Positions 1 to 10,293 of a stretch of DNA of 64,000 bases are shown here, in pieces. A program made the translations under genes and the position numbers. The stretch comes from Agreia bicolorata (GTDB lineage Bacteria; Actinomycetota; Actinomycetes; Actinomycetales; Microbacteriaceae): NCBI RefSeq assembly GCF_000938265.1, contig NZ_JYFC01000002.1:434001-498000 (forward strand), written 5' to 3'. The notes under the pieces were generated by a model. It saw nothing but the letters and a program-made list of their open reading frames with translations, was not told where the DNA came from and searched no databases. The number at the start of each line of letters is the position of its first letter. Within the stretch, counting starts at the first letter, position 1.

Positions 1-492
1 AACAACGTCGAGACCACGTATGAGCGTATGAAGGCGAAGGTGAACGAGGAACTGAAGCGTCACTTCAAGCCCGAGTTCCTCAACCGCGTCGACGACACCA
101 TCGTGTTCCCGCAGTTGTCGAAGGGCGAGCTGCTGCAGATCGTCGATCTGTTCATCAAGCGTCTGCGCGACCGTCTGCTCGACCGCGATCTGTCGATCGA
201 ACTCACGCAGGCCGCCAAGGAGCGCCTCATCGAGGTCGGCTTCGATCCCACGCTGGGAGCTCGCCCTCTTCGCCGCGCCATCCAGAACGAGGTCGAAGAC
301 CGTCTCTCCGAGCGCATCCTGCACGGAGAGCTGAACGCGGGCGACCACGTGCACGTCGACTTCGTGGGAACGGAGTTCGTGTTCACCACGAGCCGCCGCC
401 CGGGTGTTGACGACGAGTTGGCGCCTGTCGGCGAGATCGCGGCGTCTTCCGCTGCGGCCGCCGCATCCACCGGCCCCACCGACGCACTGTAA
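1..492 (+). CDS. clpC: ClpC/ClpA-type AAA+ chaperone, C-terminal part (5' end outside window)
   Basis: The frame is open from base 1, so only the last 163 residues are visible. They are the end of the second AAA+ module and the D2-small domain of a Clp/HSP100 unfoldase. The segment has a PEFLNRVDD-type motif and the sensor-2 motif GARPLRR, whose arginine contacts ATP. The tail is Ala/Ser-rich. ClpC feeds unfolded substrates to ClpP in the cytoplasm. A strong hairpin terminator follows directly, so this ends a transcription unit. Assignment to ClpC rather than ClpB or ClpA rests on the actinobacterial context, because the N-terminal domain is not in view. Confidence 0.9.
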   Translation, partial: NNVETTYERMKAKVNEELKRHFKPEFLNRVDDTIVFPQLSKGELLQIVDLFIKRLRDRLLDRDLSIELTQAAKERLIEVGFDPTLGARPLRRAIQNEVEDRLSERILHGELNAGDHVHVDFVGTEFVFTTSRRPGVDDELAPVGEIAASSAAAAASTGPTDAL

Positions 493-511
493 GAGCCAGC
501 CGCAACGAACG

Positions 512-566
512 CGAATGCCGCGTTCCGACACCGAACTCCGGTGTCGGAACGCGGCATTCGTCGTTT
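512..566 (+). terminator. Rho-independent terminator after clpC
   Basis: A perfect 22-bp inverted repeat (512-533 and 539-560) with a 5-nt loop is followed by a short T run (564-567). It lies 20 bp after the clpC stop and separates it from the pnuC unit. Confidence 0.9.
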
Positions 567-614
567 TAGGCCGAGCGTGTCATCGTCTCTACACTGGTGC
601 CGTCTGCAGGGAAT

Positions 615-670
615 GACACGAACCCCTCTTGCGTTGTGTCGCTGTGGCCTGATGGCCGAGAAAGAAGGGG
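615..670 (+). promoter_or_regulatory. Structured 5' leader of the pnuC-like gene (speculative RNA element)
   Basis: Bases 615-623 pair with 633-640 (8 bp, one bulged G) around the loop CCCTCTTGC. The C-rich stretch CCCCT (623-627) can pair with AGGGG (666-670) of the Shine-Dalgarno region. A second small hairpin, GGCC-TGAT-GGCC, lies at 646-657 just before it. This would allow pseudoknot-like masking of the ribosome site. No match to a known riboswitch consensus was recognised, so this is inference from base pairing only. Confidence 0.25.
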
Positions 671-674
671 CGTC

Positions 675-1367
675 GTGGACGTACTGAACTGGCTCTTCAA
701 CGCCCAGCTGCACATCGGCGACCAGACGATCCTGTGGCGTGAGGTTCTCGGCAACGTGTTCGGGCTGCTCAGCGCGCTCGGCGGCATGCGACGCAAGGTC
801 TGGGCGTGGCCGATCGGCATCATGGGCAACGCGCTATTGTTCACCGTGTTCCTCGGCGCCGTCTTCGGCACCCCCAACCCGGTGAACCTTCTGGGGCAGG
901 CCGGTCGACAGGTGATGTTCATCGTCGTGTCGATCTACGGCTGGGTGCGATGGCAGCAGGCGAAGCACGACGGCGGGTCGGCGGTGAGCCCGCAGTGGGC
1001 CGGATGGAAGAACAGGATCTGGCTCGTGGTCGCCCTCGTGGGCGGCACGGCGATCGTGACGCCGGTGTTCCAGCTGCTCGGTTCGTACGAGCCCGTCTGG
1101 GCCGATGCCTGGATCTTCGTGGGCTCTCTTCTCGCCACCTACGGCATGGCCAAGGGCTGGGTGGAGTTCTGGTTGATCTGGGTGGCCGTCGATGTGGTCG
1201 GCGTGCCTCTTCTCGTCTCGGCCGGTTATTACGCCTCTGCCTTCATGTACATCTTCTACGGAGCGTTCACGATCGTGGGCTTCATCGTCTGGGCGCGCGT
1301 TCGCCGGGGCGAGAGACTCACGATCGAGACGCGTTTTCCCGACCCGACGGTGCGCACCGATTTGTGA
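675..1367 (+). CDS. pnuC: PnuC-family vitamin (nicotinamide riboside-like) transporter
   Basis: A 230-residue membrane protein with about seven hydrophobic segments and the WAWPIGI and GWVRW motifs of the PnuC/SWEET-like family. PnuC proteins move an unphosphorylated vitamin (nicotinamide riboside, or thiamine/riboflavin in the PnuT/PnuX variants) by facilitated diffusion, with kinase trapping inside the cell. The GTG at 675 is chosen because AAGAAGGGG lies just upstream and the N-terminus VDVLNWLFNAQ starts the conserved region; the reading frame stays open further upstream but that part is unlike the family. Which vitamin is carried cannot be read from the sequence. No kinase gene is adjacent. 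Confidence 0.85.
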   Translation: MDVLNWLFNAQLHIGDQTILWREVLGNVFGLLSALGGMRRKVWAWPIGIMGNALLFTVFLGAVFGTPNPVNLLGQAGRQVMFIVVSIYGWVRWQQAKHDGGSAVSPQWAGWKNRIWLVVALVGGTAIVTPVFQLLGSYEPVWADAWIFVGSLLATYGMAKGWVEFWLIWVAVDVVGVPLLVSAGYYASAFMYIFYGAFTIVGFIVWARVRRGERLTIETRFPDPTVRTDL

Positions 1368-1381
1368 TCGGCGACGGATCA

Positions 1382-1567
1382 ATGCGCGAAGAGGGCATAC
1401 AGCCTGGTCCGCACACGGGGATAGCGAGAAGGATCATCAGAGAGCTGGGCATGAAGAAGATCATCAGAAAGCTGGGCGACCGACGAGCGTCGAACATCGA
1501 ACGACGCGTCACGCCGCGCGAACTCGAGTTGCTCGGACGTCTTCTCTCAGCCGAGCCGAAGGCCTGA
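1382..1567 (+). CDS. Possible small basic protein
   Basis: A 61-residue frame between pnuC and the acetyltransferase, rich in Arg/Lys, with the N-terminal half MREEGIQPGP and a helix-like C-terminal half ending PRELELLGRLLSAEPKA. An internal ATG at 1451 would give 38 residues. There is no clear Shine-Dalgarno and no family I recognise. It may be real, because otherwise 240 bp here are empty, but evidence is thin. Confidence 0.3.
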   Translation: MREEGIQPGPHTGIARRIIRELGMKKIIRKLGDRRASNIERRVTPRELELLGRLLSAEPKA

Positions 1568-1615
1568 CGGCGTCGCATGCGCATGGAGATGCTGAACTGG
1601 CAATAAGCTGGTTCG

Positions 1616-2146
1616 ATGCCCGAAGTGACAAAGCCCGCCCCCACCTTCACGGTGCGGCGCGCGCAGACGAGTGATGTGCCGTGGATCAAGGAGCTCGTGG
1701 AGCCCCTCGTTCAGCGACGAATCCTCTTGGGCAAAGAGCTCGTTGTGTTCTACGAGGCGGTGCAGGAGTTCTACATCGCGCTCGACGATGAGGGCAACCG
1801 CATCGGCTGCGGCGCCCTGCATGTGTTCTGGGACGACCTCGGCGAGGTTCGCACTCTCGCTGTGGCAGACGCGTGGCTCGGCAAGGGAGTGGGCCACGCT
1901 CTGCTCGAAGCGGTGGAGCTCGAGGCGCGCCGTCTCGGCCTCACGAGATTGTTCTGCCTCACCTTCGAGGTCGGCTTCTTCGAGCGCAACGGCTTCAAGG
2001 CCTCACCGCTCGGTCTCGTCGATCCCGAGGTCTACTCCGAGCTGGTTCGCTCACCCGACGACGGTGTCGCCGAGTTCCTCGACCTCGCGCGGGTCAAGCA
2101 GAACACCCTCGGCAATACCCGGATGCTCAAGCACCTCACCTCGTAA
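1616..2146 (+). CDS. argA: Amino-acid N-acetyltransferase (short ArgA, N-acetylglutamate synthase type)
   Basis: A single-domain GNAT protein of 176 residues. It closely resembles the short actinobacterial ArgA (Rv2747 type): RRAQTSDVPWIKELV at the start, YEAVQEF, GCGALHVFWDDLGEVRTLAV, the acetyl-CoA loop GKGVGHALLEA, and the end VAEFLDLARVKQNTLGN. It transfers acetyl from acetyl-CoA to L-glutamate (or glutamine), the first step of arginine synthesis, and lacks the kinase-like domain of E. coli ArgA. It stands alone here, away from other arg genes, as is usual in this group. Confidence 0.88.
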   Translation: MPEVTKPAPTFTVRRAQTSDVPWIKELVEPLVQRRILLGKELVVFYEAVQEFYIALDDEGNRIGCGALHVFWDDLGEVRTLAVADAWLGKGVGHALLEAVELEARRLGLTRLFCLTFEVGFFERNGFKASPLGLVDPEVYSELVRSPDDGVAEFLDLARVKQNTLGNTRMLKHLTS

Positions 2147-2180
2147 CATGCCGAACATGTGCGGCGGGTAGCCTGCTGCA

Positions 2181-2666
2181 ATGTCTCCATACCAGGTCTG
2201 CGTGTGCTTCATCACTCGGCGTAACGAGCGCGGAACACGGCAGGTATTGCTCGGTCGCAAGAAGACCGGGTTGGGACTCGGCAACATCGTCGGCCTCGGC
2301 GGAAAGATCGAGCCGGGCGAGACTCCCCTCGAGGCGATCGTGCGCGAGATCGAAGAGGAGTCGAGCCTGATCGTCGATCCTGCGGCCGTGAACGAGATGG
2401 GCTTCATTCGCTACGCGTTTCCGCACCGCGAGAACTGGAGCCAGGACTCGACGGTCTTCGTCGTCGACGCGTTCTCGGGCACCCCGATGGAATCAGACGA
2501 GGTGGTTCCCGCCTGGTACGACGTTGCAGACCTGCCCCTCGACGGCATGTGGGACGACGCCAAGTACTGGCTGCCCCAGGTGCTCGCCGGCGAGACCGTG
2601 CACGCGAGCTTCACCTTCGGCGAAGACCTGAAGACTGTCTCCGAGTCGTCGTTCGACCCCGCGTAG
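2181..2666 (+). CDS. mutT: Nudix hydrolase, 8-oxo-dGTP diphosphatase (MutT/MTH1-like)
   Basis: 161 residues with a Nudix box from about residue 39: GGKIEPGE, seven residues, then REIEEESSL. The metal-binding REUxEE glutamates are present, but the usual glycine of the box is serine. LGLGNIVGLGGKIEPGE and the WSQDSTVFVVD segment resemble the human MTH1/8-oxo-dGTPase type, which removes oxidised nucleotides from the pool. The start is the ATG 35 bp after argA. Substrate is inferred from family likeness only. Confidence 0.75.
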   Translation: MSPYQVCVCFITRRNERGTRQVLLGRKKTGLGLGNIVGLGGKIEPGETPLEAIVREIEEESSLIVDPAAVNEMGFIRYAFPHRENWSQDSTVFVVDAFSGTPMESDEVVPAWYDVADLPLDGMWDDAKYWLPQVLAGETVHASFTFGEDLKTVSESSFDPA

Positions 2667-2753
2667 GCACCGAAACGAGTATCCTCGACAGTACGGTCGG
2701 ATGCTCGCGGTCCGGCCGCATGCTCCGTTCGATCAGCGTTGATTGGCACCTCT

Positions 2754-4025
2754 ATGACGAGTCCGTGGCTCGCGCAGCCTCAGGTTGCGCTGGCAGCTCC
2801 CCGACCTCTGGTGCGCGCCTCCTGGAACCGTGCCCTCGAACGACACCTCGATCCTGAGCTGCTGCTTGCCTCGCTCGAAGTCGCCGAAGACGAACTGAGT
2901 GACTACCGACTCGCGCATCCGCTCGCCTCGGTGCTGCCGGTTATCCGCCGTCTGCTCGTGCGAGACGCCGACGACGATTCCGGCATGCTCGTGGCAGTGG
3001 GGGATGCGATGGGCCGCCTCCTGTGGGTCGATGGCGACCGTGCGCTGCGGCGTCGAGCCGAGGGCATGCTGTTCGTCGAAGGCGCGGGGTGGGCGGAAAG
3101 CCGCGTGGGCACGTCGGCCCCCGGAACCGCGCTCGAACTCGATCATGCGGTGCAGATCTCGGGAGGCGAGCACTTCAATCGCCTCGCGCACGAGTGGAGC
3201 TGCACCGCGGTTCCGGTTCATGACCCGGAGACCCGGCGCATCCTGGGCATGATCGACATCACCGGCGGGCGCGAGGCGGTCGATCCGCATACCCTTCCGC
3301 TGATGGAGGCGACGGCCGCGGCCGTGGAGTCGGAGCTGATGGTGCAACGGCTGCGGGCCCAGCGCGACCGCATCGGGGTCGTGGGCCGATCCGCCCGCCG
3401 GCCATCGGCATCCGGAGCCACCGGCGTAGCGCGGGCGGATCGAGCGGTTCTGCGCGTGCTCGGCCGCGACACGGGAGAGCTGACGGGCGGCGGAGAGCCC
3501 GTGGAACTGAGCGCTCGGCACACCGAGCTGCTGACACTGCTGGCCTGGCATCGCCAGGGGCTGACGGCAGGGCAGCTCGCCGAACTCGTCTACACCGAGG
3601 GCGAGTCGGCCGTGACGCTGCGCGCCGAGATGGTGCGGCTGCGCAAGGTTCTCGAGCGAGCCCACGTCGATCTCGGTTTGGAGTCGCGGCCCTACCGGCT
3701 CACAAAAGCCCTCGAACTGGATGCGCAGCACGTCATCGCCCTTCTCGATCGCGGCGCGCACAGGGTCGCCCTCGCCACGGCGACGGGTGCGGTACTTCCG
3801 GGATCGACGGCGCCCGGTATCGAGGCGGTGCGCGACGAGGTGCGGGCCCGGCTGCGGGAGTCCGTGCTCACCGACGCCTCGGTCGATGTGCTCCACGAGT
3901 ACGCCCGCACCGCCGACGCCGTCGAGGACGCCGAGGTGTGGGCGGCGCTGCTCAGGCTGTTGCCGCCGCGGTCGCCGCGCCGGGCCGGCATCGTCGCCCA
4001 TCTCGAGGCGCTGGCCGCATCCTGA
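2754..4025 (+). CDS. GAF-domain transcriptional regulator (AcoR-like, without AAA+ domain)
   Basis: About 423 residues. The N-terminal third (SWNRALE, then [10 protein letters not shown] and the [20 protein letters not shown] segment) is the GAF sensory domain seen in AcoR-type regulators. The C-terminal half has a winged-helix-like region ([28 protein letters not shown]) in place of a sigma-54 ATPase and Fis domain. It lies 88 bp upstream of the aldehyde dehydrogenase on the same strand, the usual arrangement for regulators of acetoin, ethanol or aldehyde oxidation in actinobacteria. ATG 2754 is preferred over TTG 2739 because the family starts near MTSPWLAQ. Confidence 0.78.
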   Translation: MTSPWLAQPQVALAAPRPLVRASWNRALERHLDPELLLASLEVAEDELSDYRLAHPLASVLPVIRRLLVRDADDDSGMLVAVGDAMGRLLWVDGDRALRRRAEGMLFVEGAGWAESRVGTSAPGTALELDHAVQISGGEHFNRLAHEWSCTAVPVHDPETRRILGMIDITGGREAVDPHTLPLMEATAAAVESELMVQRLRAQRDRIGVVGRSARRPSASGATGVARADRAVLRVLGRDTGELTGGGEPVELSARHTELLTLLAWHRQGLTAGQLAELVYTEGESAVTLRAEMVRLRKVLERAHVDLGLESRPYRLTKALELDAQHVIALLDRGAHRVALATATGAVLPGSTAPGIEAVRDEVRARLRESVLTDASVDVLHEYARTADAVEDAEVWAALLRLLPPRSPRRAGIVAHLEALAAS

Positions 4026-4113
4026 GTTGCAACGGTCTGCAACGTCGCCGGGCGTAGCGTCGAAGGAGTCTGAACCACAGAGATCCGACAACGACGTCGA
4101 AAGGCACACACGC

Positions 4114-5637
<1,524 letters not shown>

Positions 5638-5656
5638 TGCCCTGCTCGATCGGCTC

Positions 5657-6040
5657 ATGAGCCCCCGGGTGGAAGTGACGAGTGCCGCAGCGGACATGCT
5701 GCGGCACCTCGCCGAGCAGCACGGGCCGCTGATGTTCCACCAGTCGGGCGGGTGCTGCGACGGCTCGTCGCCCATGTGCTATCCGGTGGGTATGTTCCGC
5801 ACGGGCGGCTCCGACGTGCTGCTGCAGACGCTCGAGATCGACGGCCTCGCCCCCATCGAGTTCTACATGTCGGCCAGCCAGTTCGAGTACTGGAAGTACA
5901 CGCACCTCACCGTCGACCTCGTCGATGGACGGGGCAGCGGCTTCTCTGTGGAGGCTCCCGAGGGCAAGCGCTTTATGATCCGCTCGCGTCTGCTGACCGA
6001 CGGCGAGCTCGAGGAGTACGGGGTGGAGGCGCGGGCGTAG
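5657..6040 (+). CDS. DUF779 protein (aldehyde dehydrogenase partner)
   Basis: 127 residues with the DUF779 signature FHQSGGCCDGSSPMCYPVG and the FYMSASQFEYWKYTHL block. The cysteines suggest metal or disulfide chemistry. DUF779 genes usually follow ExaC-type aldehyde dehydrogenases, as here (19 bp gap), but the molecular role is not established. The following 89 bp before the next (convergent) gene contain an imperfect hairpin around 6064-6095 without a T run. Confidence 0.85.
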   Translation: MSPRVEVTSAAADMLRHLAEQHGPLMFHQSGGCCDGSSPMCYPVGMFRTGGSDVLLQTLEIDGLAPIEFYMSASQFEYWKYTHLTVDLVDGRGSGFSVEAPEGKRFMIRSRLLTDGELEEYGVEARA

Positions 6041-6129
6041 CCTTCCGGGCGGAGATCAGAGCATCTGACGTCGTATACGTGTCGGATGCGCTCAGCTCCT
6101 CCCGTTCTGTCGTCAGGCGCCGCGCGGGC

Positions 6130-7146
6130 TCAGTTTGCGGCGAGTTCGCGGCGCAAGAAGTCGACCAGGTCGGCGGATGCTCGCGCCGAGACCCGCATGA
6201 TGCCCGGGTAGGTCACCCAGCCGTGGGGCGCCTCGGCGTAGGTCTTCACTTCGACGGGCGTTCCCTCGGCGCTCAGCCGCGCGGCATAGTCCAGCGCCTG
6301 GTCGCGCAGCACGTCGTGGGCCGACACCTGCACGAAGGCGGGCGGCAGGCCGGCCAGCGATGCGGCGTGGATGGGCGCCACCGACGGGTCGTCGTCGGCC
6401 CCGTGCTCGCGCGACGCGCCCAGGTAGTAGCGGAAGAAGGCATCCATGTCGGCACGATGCAGCACCGGCTTGCGCGCGTTCTCACGCATCGATTCGTCAT
6501 CGAGTGTGGTGTCGGTGACCGGGTAGATCAGGCCCTGGGCCCGGATGGCGGGGCCGCCCGCATCCCGGGCGAGCAGGGCCACGACGGCCGAAAGATTGCC
6601 GCCGGCGCTGTCTCCGAAGACAGCGAGCCGCGACGCCGATGCTCCCAGCTCCTCAGCATGCGAAGACGCCCAAGAGACGGCGGCCAGGCAATCGTCGACA
6701 GCTGCAGGGTATGGATGCTGCGGGGCCAGCCGATAGTCGACGGCCACGACTACGGCGCCCAGCTCCGCGGCGACCCGTGAGGGCAGCCAGTCGCAGACGT
6801 CGAGGCCGCCGAAGAGGGTCCAGCCCCCGCCGTGGAAGTACACGGCGATCGGCAGATCAGCATCGACAGCTTCCCCGGCGTGGGAGCTGCGGGGCGTGTA
6901 GATGCGCACGCCGAGCGGCCCGTCGGCAGTGGGGATCGTGAGGTCGCGCACATCGACCCGGGTGTCCCTCGCTCCGAAGAGCATTCGCCTGACCGGCGCC
7001 GGGATGCCGCGCATCGTCTGGTTGTGCTCGATGTCGGTCGGGCTCATGGTGGCGATGTGCATCGAGCGGAACCGGTCCATGAACCAGCCCCACGCGCGCA
7101 CCCGAGCGGGGATCGTCACGGGCCGCGCCGCCGGGTCGTTGGTCAC
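6130..7146 (-). CDS. Alpha/beta hydrolase, hormone-sensitive-lipase (type IV) family
   Basis: 338 residues. The oxyanion motif HGGGW is at residues 105-109, and the nucleophile elbow GDSAGG at 178-183 has Ser180. The catalytic Asp and His fit the HDVLRDQ and EAPHGW segments near the C-terminus. Such enzymes hydrolyse short acyl esters or lactones. It starts with GTG overlapping the TGA of the preceding nitroreductase-like gene (GTGA), so it is the last gene of a five-gene coupled operon and probably acts on a product of that set. The natural substrate is unknown. Confidence 0.88.
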   Translation of the reverse strand: MTNDPAARPVTIPARVRAWGWFMDRFRSMHIATMSPTDIEHNQTMRGIPAPVRRMLFGARDTRVDVRDLTIPTADGPLGVRIYTPRSSHAGEAVDADLPIAVYFHGGGWTLFGGLDVCDWLPSRVAAELGAVVVAVDYRLAPQHPYPAAVDDCLAAVSWASSHAEELGASASRLAVFGDSAGGNLSAVVALLARDAGGPAIRAQGLIYPVTDTTLDDESMRENARKPVLHRADMDAFFRYYLGASREHGADDDPSVAPIHAASLAGLPPAFVQVSAHDVLRDQALDYAARLSAEGTPVEVKTYAEAPHGWVTYPGIMRVSARASADLVDFLRRELAAN

Positions 7147-8294
7147 TGCGCCGACGGATCGGTGAGTCGAGGCGAGCGGGGAACGCGCCGCGTCTGGGCA
7201 ACTCCGGCGCTGAAGACCGAGAGCGCGACGTCGCTGCGCGCGAGGCCGAGTCGCTTGCGCAGCGCGCCGTGCGCGGCGGGTGAGTCGATGACCTCGGAGT
7301 GCGGCGAGATGGCGATGCCCTGCCGGTGAGCGTGCAGCCAGAGCCGCTGCAGCACGCGGCCGGCCTCGAGAGCGTGCGGCTCGGTGACGCCGATCCGGCT
7401 GTCCATGGCCTCGGTGACGCTCAGGATGTCGTCGATGCCTGCCGCGCGCGAGTTCGCCACGAGCACGTGGTGCGTCGGCGCTCCCACTTCGTCGACCGTG
7501 CTGCTGGAAAGGCTGGCATCTCGACCGAGACCCTCGAAGAAACGGGCGAGAGGACCGGCGACGGCTACCAGCGGATCGCGCAGCCGCGCTCTTCGCGTGA
7601 ACGGGGCCGCGATTCGGGCGAGGGGCTTGGGCATCACGAGCATCGCATCGGTCATGCCGTCGCGGCCGTAGCGCGGGTGGCGCGGATCGAGCCGCAGCCA
7701 GTGCAGCAGCTCGTTCGCCACGGTGGCGCGCGATGCGGTGAAGGCGATGCCGAGCGTGCTGAGTTGCTGCATCGCGCGATCGTCGAGCGAGCGAACGCTG
7801 AGCCAGGGCGGCAGTTGCAGGGAGTCGAGCTGAGAGAACACCTCGGGCCTGCCTACGAGCTTGCCGCGGTACACACGTCGCTCGCGCACATCGGCGGCGG
7901 TGAACGGGCGGAGGTCCGACGCGTTCGCGGACGCATCCTCTGGTGTGGCGGCCGGTAACAAGGTGACCCGGAACACGGGGCGCGTCGAATCTGCCGGCCC
8001 TGAGATCGGCAGCGAATCGAGCTCGGACAGGGCGGGGAGCACCTCGACATCGATGGCGTAGCCTGCCTCGGCAGCTCCGATGGCCACACTCTCGATCCAG
8101 GCGCCGAGTGACATGATCACGTCGCGAAAGGTGGGGTCGCCGGCGGGCAGTGTGCGCCCGGGAACGATGGACACCTCGATGCCGCCGTCAACGATCCGGG
8201 GCGACCAGGGCTGCGTGTTGTGCGGAGAAGGCGACCGGCTGGCGAGCAGAACCAGTTCGTGCAGCAGCTCGGTGGAGGGATTCTCGGGCGTCAT
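7143..8294 (-). CDS. Nitroreductase-like FMN protein (Acg-like family)
   Basis: 383 residues, longer than a plain nitroreductase. The N-terminus has SPSPHNTQPW, the FMN-binding signature of the Acg/nitroreductase-like group, and the C-terminal half repeats the fold (LWLHAHRQGIAISPHSEV). Members of this group are often tandem-domain proteins that bind FMN and may lack one catalytic site. ATG overlaps the previous stop by four bases (8291-8294), and its own TGA overlaps the next start. It likely reduces or desaturates a metabolite of the operon; the substrate is not known. Confidence 0.75.
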   Translation of the reverse strand: MTPENPSTELLHELVLLASRSPSPHNTQPWSPRIVDGGIEVSIVPGRTLPAGDPTFRDVIMSLGAWIESVAIGAAEAGYAIDVEVLPALSELDSLPISGPADSTRPVFRVTLLPAATPEDASANASDLRPFTAADVRERRVYRGKLVGRPEVFSQLDSLQLPPWLSVRSLDDRAMQQLSTLGIAFTASRATVANELLHWLRLDPRHPRYGRDGMTDAMLVMPKPLARIAAPFTRRARLRDPLVAVAGPLARFFEGLGRDASLSSSTVDEVGAPTHHVLVANSRAAGIDDILSVTEAMDSRIGVTEPHALEAGRVLQRLWLHAHRQGIAISPHSEVIDSPAAHGALRKRLGLARSDVALSVFSAGVAQTRRVPRSPRLTDPSAQ

Positions 8295-9439
8295 ACAATT
8301 CCTTCGTCGGTGTCGGTCGGTGTCGCGGTCGTGGATGCGGTCGACGTGGGCCGCCGGTACAGCGTCGAGCCGTGCAGCGGCCGGCCTCCGAAGCGCGAGA
8401 ACTGCCGTGCCGAACCGACGTTGTCGAGACCCACGGTTGTGGTGCGCAGCCGCCGGTATCCGCCCTCGGTAAGGTTCACCTGCAGCTGGCGGCTGAGCAG
8501 CGTCAGGATGCCGCGGCCCTGTCGATCGGGCGCCGTGCCCTGAATGATCAGGATGGCCTCGCGGCGGTAGCGCCCGCGGGTCAGAAGCAGTTCGAGCTGG
8601 CGCAGAGCCGTGAGCCGACCACGGACTTTCTGCACGAATGGCGAGATGTCGGGAAGCACCAGGATGAATGCCACCCCCTCGCCGGAGTCTTCGTCGCGCG
8701 CGAGCAACAGCAGCTTCTCGTCGAGCAGGAACGACAGGCCGTCGGTCGCCGCCTTCATCTCGGCCGACGTGATGCGGGTGTAATACGGCAGCTGCTCGAA
8801 TGCGGCGTTCAGCACGACGAGCAGCTCGGGAATCAGCGTGTCGGTCTTCGACTTGTCGCCGTATTCGAGCCGGATGCCCGCGGCGGCGAGCTCTGCCGGT
8901 GTTGGCGGCGTCGCCTTCACGGCTCCGACCTCGACGATCCAGGTCTGCGCCTCTTGGGTCCGCGAGAAGCCGGCGGCCTCGTAGACGCCGGGGACCCACT
9001 CCGGGTTCCAGGCAGAGTCTACGAATCCGCGCTCGTCGAATCCCGAGGTGATGACGCCGGCCGACTGATTCGGCAGCAGCGAGACCGGTCCGAGAATCTG
9101 CAGTTTGCCCGCCGCCCTCGCGGTCTCGTCGAGGTGCTCGAACAGTGCTTCGGCTGCCTCGGCGTTCGCGAAGTCGGTGGCTCCGAACAGCTGCGAGGGC
9201 ACACCGAACTTCTCGTCGAGACGGGCGTCGGTGTGCACGGTCGACCGCCCCACGACCCGGCCCTCGTCATCGCGCACCACGACGAGCCGCACCGGCTCCG
9301 GATGTGCGCTCGTGCCCCGATACCAGGAACGGATCGTCGACTCGAGCAGCGGCACGGCGAGCTCGTGGGGCCAGAGGCGACTCGGAAGCTCGACGAACTC
9401 GCGGAAGGCCGCGTCGTCGGCGACCGTCTCGACCCTCAC
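8291..9439 (-). CDS. Unknown protein, GNAT-like acyltransferase fold suspected
   Basis: 382 residues starting with GTG, which overlaps the previous stop as GTGA. The N-terminal part (VRVETVADDAAFREFVELP) and the C-terminal part (ILIIQGTAPDRQGRGILTLLSRQLQVNL) look like the acetyl-CoA-binding region of GNAT proteins, and the lines on either side resemble a two-domain acyltransferase of the long hypothetical type found beside lipid or natural-product genes. It is gene 3 of the coupled operon. I do not recognise a characterised homologue. Confidence 0.7.
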   Translation of the reverse strand: MRVETVADDAAFREFVELPSRLWPHELAVPLLESTIRSWYRGTSAHPEPVRLVVVRDDEGRVVGRSTVHTDARLDEKFGVPSQLFGATDFANAEAAEALFEHLDETARAAGKLQILGPVSLLPNQSAGVITSGFDERGFVDSAWNPEWVPGVYEAAGFSRTQEAQTWIVEVGAVKATPPTPAELAAAGIRLEYGDKSKTDTLIPELLVVLNAAFEQLPYYTRITSAEMKAATDGLSFLLDEKLLLLARDEDSGEGVAFILVLPDISPFVQKVRGRLTALRQLELLLTRGRYRREAILIIQGTAPDRQGRGILTLLSRQLQVNLTEGGYRRLRTTTVGLDNVGSARQFSRFGGRPLHGSTLYRRPTSTASTTATPTDTDEGIV

Positions 9440-10293
9440 GAACCCGGCCCCGTGGCATCCGGAGCGGCAGCGAGACGCGTCACCGACTCGGGCGCCACAT
9501 GCAGCCGGATGTACCCGGCTGTGCCGTTCGTGGTGTCTTTGGTGATCCATTGCATGAGGTGCCGGTGGCCCGGCATGCGGGCGAAAGCGAGCAGGTCGTC
9601 GCGCCGTTCGAAGAAGGCCAGCGTGCCGAGGGTGAACGGGAACTCGTAGTAGGTCGTGAACCAGACGTAGCCGCGCATCGTGACCATGTGGGTGATCATC
9701 GGATAGTAGATGCGCGCGAGAGCGATGAGTGCCGTGGGACCGGTGTATTTGGTGGCACCCACGAACATGGCGTGCGCGTCTGAGACGGGCCGTGGCTCGC
9801 GCTTCGCCTGCCGCGGCTTCTTCGGGCCGCGGCCGGTCGGGCGCTCGGTGGATGCGGCGTCGACCCGAGGCGGCTCGGCCTCGCGGGCCGCCTCCACCGA
9901 GGTAGGGGTGAAGCGTTCGATGTGTCCCATGCGGCCGTCTTCGGCGCGCCAGATGCCGTTCGTGTACCCGGATGGCTCGGCCTCGAGAACACGGCCGGTC
10001 GGATGCGCGCCGCCGAGTCGCAGCCACGGTTCGACGTGCGAGGGGGCCGTGACAAGTGCGTGGTCGAGCTTGTCACGGGTGGAGAAATAGGAGGCGATTC
10101 CGAGCGTACGCGGCGGCCGACGGTAGCTTTTCTGCCACAGAAAGCCGGGGGAGTCGGCGAAGTGAGCCGCCAGATCGCGGCGGGCGCTGCGGGCGCGTCG
10201 CGCATCCATCGCCGTTTCGAACCGGCGCTCGACCACGACCATCGCGCCCGCTCGGCCCTGCGGCGGCGCGAGCGAGAAGTCGGTAGAGCGCAT
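9436..10293 (-). CDS. Unknown protein, possible dimeric alpha/beta-barrel monooxygenase-like
   Basis: 285 residues. Two blocks, LWQKSYRRPPRTLGIASYFSTRDK (quoted in part: RTLGIASYFSTRDK) and the later FTLGTLAFFERRDDLLAFA followed by HRHLMQWI, have the strand-helix pattern with a terminal Arg/His of small monooxygenases such as CrtA- or ABM-like proteins. A Pro/Arg-rich linker (about 135-175) separates the halves. Its ATG overlaps the upstream TGA by one base (TGATG), and its own stop overlaps the next GTG. Function is unknown and the fold is only a suggestion. Confidence 0.65.
   Translation of the reverse strand: MRSTDFSLAPPQGRAGAMVVVERRFETAMDARRARSARRDLAAHFADSPGFLWQKSYRRPPRTLGIASYFSTRDKLDHALVTAPSHVEPWLRLGGAHPTGRVLEAEPSGYTNGIWRAEDGRMGHIERFTPTSVEAAREAEPPRVDAASTERPTGRGPKKPRQAKREPRPVSDAHAMFVGATKYTGPTALIALARIYYPMITHMVTMRGYVWFTTYYEFPFTLGTLAFFERRDDLLAFARMPGHRHLMQWITKDTTNGTAGYIRLHVAPESVTRLAAAPDATGPGS

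Noticed and set aside
60-713. Long antisense and out-of-frame open frames throughout the window (for example 60-713 minus, 2733-4115 minus, 3952-5775 minus, 52478-54199 minus)
   Set aside because: They lie opposite well-supported genes, have Arg/Ser/Pro-biased compositions typical of high-GC shadow frames, and show no family motifs.
6064-6095. Terminator between the DUF779 gene and the convergent hydrolase
   Set aside because: The stem is imperfect and there is no T run on either strand, so it is only mentioned with the DUF779 gene.
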